From positions 73,070,435-73,134,434 of the forward strand of contig JACSVZ010000014.1 in assembly GCA_014706295.1 (NCBI GenBank): 64,000 nucleotides of DNA. Reading direction: 5' to 3'. Below the pieces are notes generated by a model. That model made no database searches, had not been told where the DNA came from, and was given only the letters and a program-made list of their open reading frames with translations. The position numbers were made by a program, and so were the translations under genes. Below, in pieces: positions 61,256 to 64,000 of this stretch (position 1 is its first letter; every line of letters begins with the position of its first letter). The stretch comes from Lycocorax pyrrhopterus obiensis. Its lineage: Eukaryota; Chordata; Aves; Passeriformes; Paradisaeidae.

Positions 61256-61261
61256 TTTATT
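61256..61261 (-). promoter_or_regulatory. Poly(A) signal of the ATP6AP1L-like gene
   Basis: AATAAA on the minus strand, about 300 bases after the stop codon at 61561-61559. No closer canonical hexamer is seen between the stop and this site, so cleavage is expected at about 61230-61245. Confidence 0.65.
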
Positions 61262-61558
61262 GAACTTCAAAGTGTCCAATACTTATTCTTCAAGGCATGG
61301 TAAGCTGAGTGAAGAGCTATGCATTTTGGCTTTTTGCTACAGGAGTCAAGTCACACAACATGGATCTCTCTTACTCACAATGGAATTATTTTCTCACCTT
61401 CTTTCCCAAGGCATCTTGGAGATGATTATCAGTGAATAACTGGCTAAACAATCTGTCACCTAATTTTCCTTTCAGCTGGTAAAAAACGTACACAGACTAC
61501 GTACAACAGCGCCAGAAGAAGAAAATATTTCTTGTTTCACTGAGAGAGACACACTCTG

Positions 61559-61858
61559 CTAAATACAGATTTTACCAAACTGCTGGTTTATAAGTTCATA
61601 GGACTCATTCCCACTGTTTCGCAGTGGCTCCTTCTCGTCCCCCGTGTCACTGTCTTTCATCTGTGCAAAATAGGCAGGAGGAGCCTTGCACTCATAGTGC
61701 TTGTCGAGGGATTTCATGTGGATGAGCATGTGCAGAGCATAGGCCAGCACCAGCAGCAGGATCAGGGACATAACCAGCCCCATCAAGATTGCTGGGGAGA
61801 AGGATGCACAGTCCCTGGCGTAAGCAAAATGTCCTTCTTGAACATTAAAACCTTGAAT
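61559..61858 (-). CDS. ATP6AP1L: ATP6AP1L-like protein, last coding exon (transmembrane segment and cytosolic tail)
   Basis: This is the terminal coding exon, 99 codons plus TAG. It starts after a good acceptor (a pyrimidine run ending CTCTCTGCAG, intron end at 61859) and joins in phase 0 to the exon ending at 63032. Residues 1-21 finish the luminal V-ATPase-S1-type domain, including an Asp-Cys pair that probably bonds to the Cys in the previous exon. Residues 22-46 form one hydrophobic membrane span (about 61795-61721). Residues 47-99 are a long cytosolic tail with an acidic stretch and a YELI (YXXphi-type) motif at 61600-61589. ATP6AP1 (Ac45) is a type I membrane accessory subunit that helps assemble and sort the V-ATPase. 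The longer tail and the sequence favour the ATP6AP1L paralogue over ATP6AP1. The assignment is by memory of the family. Confidence 0.85.
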   Translation of the reverse strand: MQGFNVQEGHFAYARDCASFSPAILMGLVMSLILLLVLAYALHMLIHMKSLDKHYECKAPPAYFAQMKDSDTGDEKEPLRNSGNESYELINQQFGKICI

Positions 61859-63031
61859 CTGCAGAGAGAACAAGAGGGATCATGTTAAATAAAGCACTGG
61901 TCCTTCGTTAATTTGCTCCTGAGGGCACTAACAATTTCTAATTTAACACCTGCACACAGCAAATTTGTGTCCCCCACTGACAGCTGGATTTAACGCTCAG
62001 AATTCATCCCGGTCAGTCTTCTGGAACTGCTAGCTATTTTAATCGCCTCCACCCTGCTGCCCAAAGGATTTGCAGCTGTGTTTCAAACAAAATAGTCCAC
62101 GCTCACTCTTGTTGGCCCAGCAGTAGTGAATTGCAAGTGTGGTACCTTTTGTTTTACCTGAGCATCTGCAGCACCACTTGTTGAGAGTCCCCGGAGTCTC
62201 TGCTCCAGACTGAACAAACTTCCGCACAACAAACAGGAAATACTCCCACGAGCCTGCCCTAATGTAAGGTGTTCCTCAGCACTTCCACATGGACGGTACA
62301 TGGCAGCAAACCAGCTGAACTACAGGAGGCTGCACCCAGCCATGGAAAACACCAACAAGTTTTGCTCGTGGCTTCAGTTCTGATGTGTATTTTACCACAC
62401 TGACACAAAGGGAATTGACTCTCTGCACCACTAAACCAGTCCGTGGATATATTTCACAGGGTGGGAAAAGACGATCAGCTTTTTCCATTTTTTTCAGCTC
62501 CTCATGCCCTCTGACTCTGGTATCTAAAAGCAAGACACTTCAGTCCTGCCATCTTAGGCTCCCTCATTGTCAAACGCAGCAGAATTGGCACTTCCAGAAG
62601 ATTATTAATCTCATCCTAAAATAAGGACTTAACATGGGTCGGGGGAATTATCCAGTGGCTCTAGAGGCAGGCTGGGGTGACTATAATCCGGGCACAGGGT
62701 CAAAATTCCTAGGCATCAAAAGTGAAGTAAGATGAATCCCATGCCTTGGTGTGTGGTGCTGTTATTGGTGCCGGGTGTGAGAGCTCAGCTCAGAGCAATG
62801 TAACACCAGAAATTAAACTCACTCCCCACTAGAGGGAACACAAGCAGAAAGACTACAAATATAGCCCTTAATGCCCTTGGACAGGGAAAGTGCTGGTTTC
62901 CATTTTGTGTTCCACGTCAGGAACAAGTGTAAACTGTGCATGGAAGGTGACCATCTTTCCTTGGCACAGAAGGGCAAAACCTCCCCCGAACCTACCCATG
63001 GGAGGCATCTGGCTTAAATCTATGGCATCAC
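61859..63031 (-). other. Intron between the last two coding exons of the ATP6AP1L-like gene
   Basis: A 1,173-bp intron with donor CAG|GTGATG (exon end at 63032) and acceptor CTCTCTGCAG|ATTCAAGG (exon start at 61858). No repeat or nested gene is seen inside. Confidence 0.8.
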
Positions 63032-63275
63032 CTGGAAGTCAATGAAAGTGACCTCCCAGAGCTGGGAGAGGTCGTTTGCAGAGCTGGGGACCAGCAGGGC
63101 ATCGTATCTCTGCAGGCTGCTGACATGCTCGCAGTGGAAGGAGTAACTGGCCGGCGCGTGGATCCCCGTGACGTTGAACGTCGCCTGCACGGAGTGGTTG
63201 TACAGGAGCTGCAGCCTGTGCAAGCTGAACCAGTTCTGGACAGACAGCTGGTAGTAGCTGGTGGTTAACAAGAGC
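63032..63275 (-). CDS. ATP6AP1L: ATP6AP1L-like protein, penultimate exon (luminal S1 domain)
   Basis: This 244-bp exon has one base plus 81 codons, so it starts in split phase and ends in phase 0. The acceptor is a pyrimidine-rich stretch ending ATCTCCAG at 63276; the donor is CAG|GTGATG. It encodes part of the luminal V-ATPase subunit S1 domain. Visible signatures are two N-glycosylation sequons (NHS and NVT), the HAPASYSFHCEHVSSL block typical of this family, and an ending WEVTFIDFQ that continues into the next exon. The remaining 5' exons (signal peptide and N-terminal luminal domain) must lie beyond 64000. A CR1 copy lies in the upstream intron, 168 bp from the acceptor. The gene runs right to left, so the gene-poor window is its downstream side. 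Confidence 0.85.
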
Positions 63276-63442
63276 CTGGAGATGCCGTGTTGGCAGAGAG
63301 GCGAGTAAGAAAATGAGTCAAGAGGATTGCAGCGGTGAAACTGATGCCCTGAACAACCTTAGGACACTCGCTGGCATGGCCAGTGTGTATCAGAATGAGC
63401 TCCTGGTCCTCCCATGGAGTCTGGAAAGTGAGTGACAGCCTT
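63276..63442 (-). other. Upstream intron of the ATP6AP1L-like gene, proximal part
   Basis: Contains the polypyrimidine stretch of the acceptor at about 63278-63310 on the minus strand. Confidence 0.5.
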
Positions 63443-63634
63443 CCATGGAGGAGCAGAGCCCTGGAACAGCTGCCCAGGGAGGGCCTGGAGTGTCCCTCTC
63501 TGGAGACACCCCGAGCCCAGCTGGACACGCTCCTGTGCCACTGCTCCAGGGGACCCTGCCTGGGCAGGGGGTTGGGCTGGGTGAGCTCCAGAGGTCCCTT
63601 CCAGCCCCAGATAACCCTGGGATTCTGTGATTTG
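63443..63634 (+). mobile_element. CR1 3' end, young-looking subfamily (copy 3), intronic
   Basis: A + strand CR1: GGAGCAGAGCCCTGGAACAG, CTGCCCAGGGAGGGCCTGGA, CACTGCTCCAGGGGACCCTG and a GGGATTCTGTGATT end. It belongs to the same subfamily as the copies at 9.9 and 51.0 kb and is nearly identical over the shared part, but in the opposite orientation. It is antisense to the ATP6AP1L-like gene. Confidence 0.92.
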
Positions 63635-64000
63635 AGGTTGTTCTTTGTGGCAGATGAAGGAGTTTGCTGTTGTCATAAAAAGCAGGAAGAATATGAGGGG
63701 ATTTTGCCTAATTAGTGGGGAAAATAGGAATGCAACTCTGATATTGTACTTCCACTAGGGGTATGGAAAGTCACTCATCAAGAAATGCTGTGTTCTTCTA
63801 TCACCGAGAAGCAAACATAAAGTAGGTCACAGTACGAGGCCCAGTCTGTAGTTAATCAGCAAGGCTTAGCTAAAATCTCAGACATGGGGACATTCTACGC
63901 AATAGACATGAACCAAACTTTTCCAGGGGTGGAAAAGTCAATGTAGACGAAGAAATGCCTTAATAAAACAAGGCAGGTGACAAGCAGACATGTTGAGTGC
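63635..64000. other. Probable intron, no exon recognised
   Basis: AT-rich, with no exon on the minus strand that continues the ATP6AP1L-like reading frame. Confidence 0.5.

Noticed and set aside
1..64000. Bacterial-type operons, CRISPR arrays, tRNA or rRNA genes
   Set aside because: None visible. The sequence has vertebrate repeat content and split genes, and no regularly spaced identical repeats with unique spacers.

Overview
The window reads as non-coding vertebrate DNA, most likely from a bird. The evidence is a long series of 5'-truncated CR1 (chicken repeat 1) LINE copies, most of them short 3' ends with the CR1-type tail of ATTCTRTGA units. Avian-type LTR retrovirus remains and one recognisable vertebrate gene at the right edge fit this. 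That gene looks like ATP6AP1L, a V-ATPase accessory protein 1 paralogue. From general knowledge, the orthologous human interval is 5q14, which corresponds to the avian Z chromosome, so a Z location is an inference. No bacterial, phage or CRISPR features are present.

Layout. (1) 1-1964 is the 3' end of an endogenous retrovirus on the + strand: broken env, a purine-rich tract and a 577-bp LTR with matching TGTGA/TCACA ends. (2) 2071-3270 is a minus-strand CR1 split by a 687-bp solo LTR, also on the minus strand, flanked by the 4-bp duplication AGGC; this is a readable nested insertion. (3) 3271-61230 is about 58 kb of gene-poor DNA. It holds some 16 further CR1 fragments in both orientations, a probable ERVL-like solo LTR (43180-43603), several microsatellites and purine/pyrimidine tracts, a weak CpG-rich patch near 35.4-35.8 kb, and long stretches where I see nothing. 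(4) 61230-63275 (minus strand) holds the last two coding exons of the ATP6AP1L-like gene, with clear splice sites, a stop codon and a poly(A) signal. The 5' exons lie beyond the right edge.

The desert therefore lies downstream of the ATP6AP1L-like gene. Most open reading frames in the window, including the longest (231 and 205 codons), look like chance or CR1 read-through. I found no multi-gene system and no strong candidate for an undescribed one. The most informative observations are the nested LTR-in-CR1 event, the unusual cysteine spacing in the retroviral TM remnant, the near-identical CR1 copies 41 kb apart, the sorting-type motif in the ATP6AP1L tail, and the 214-bp (GGGGAA)/(GGAAAA) purine tract.
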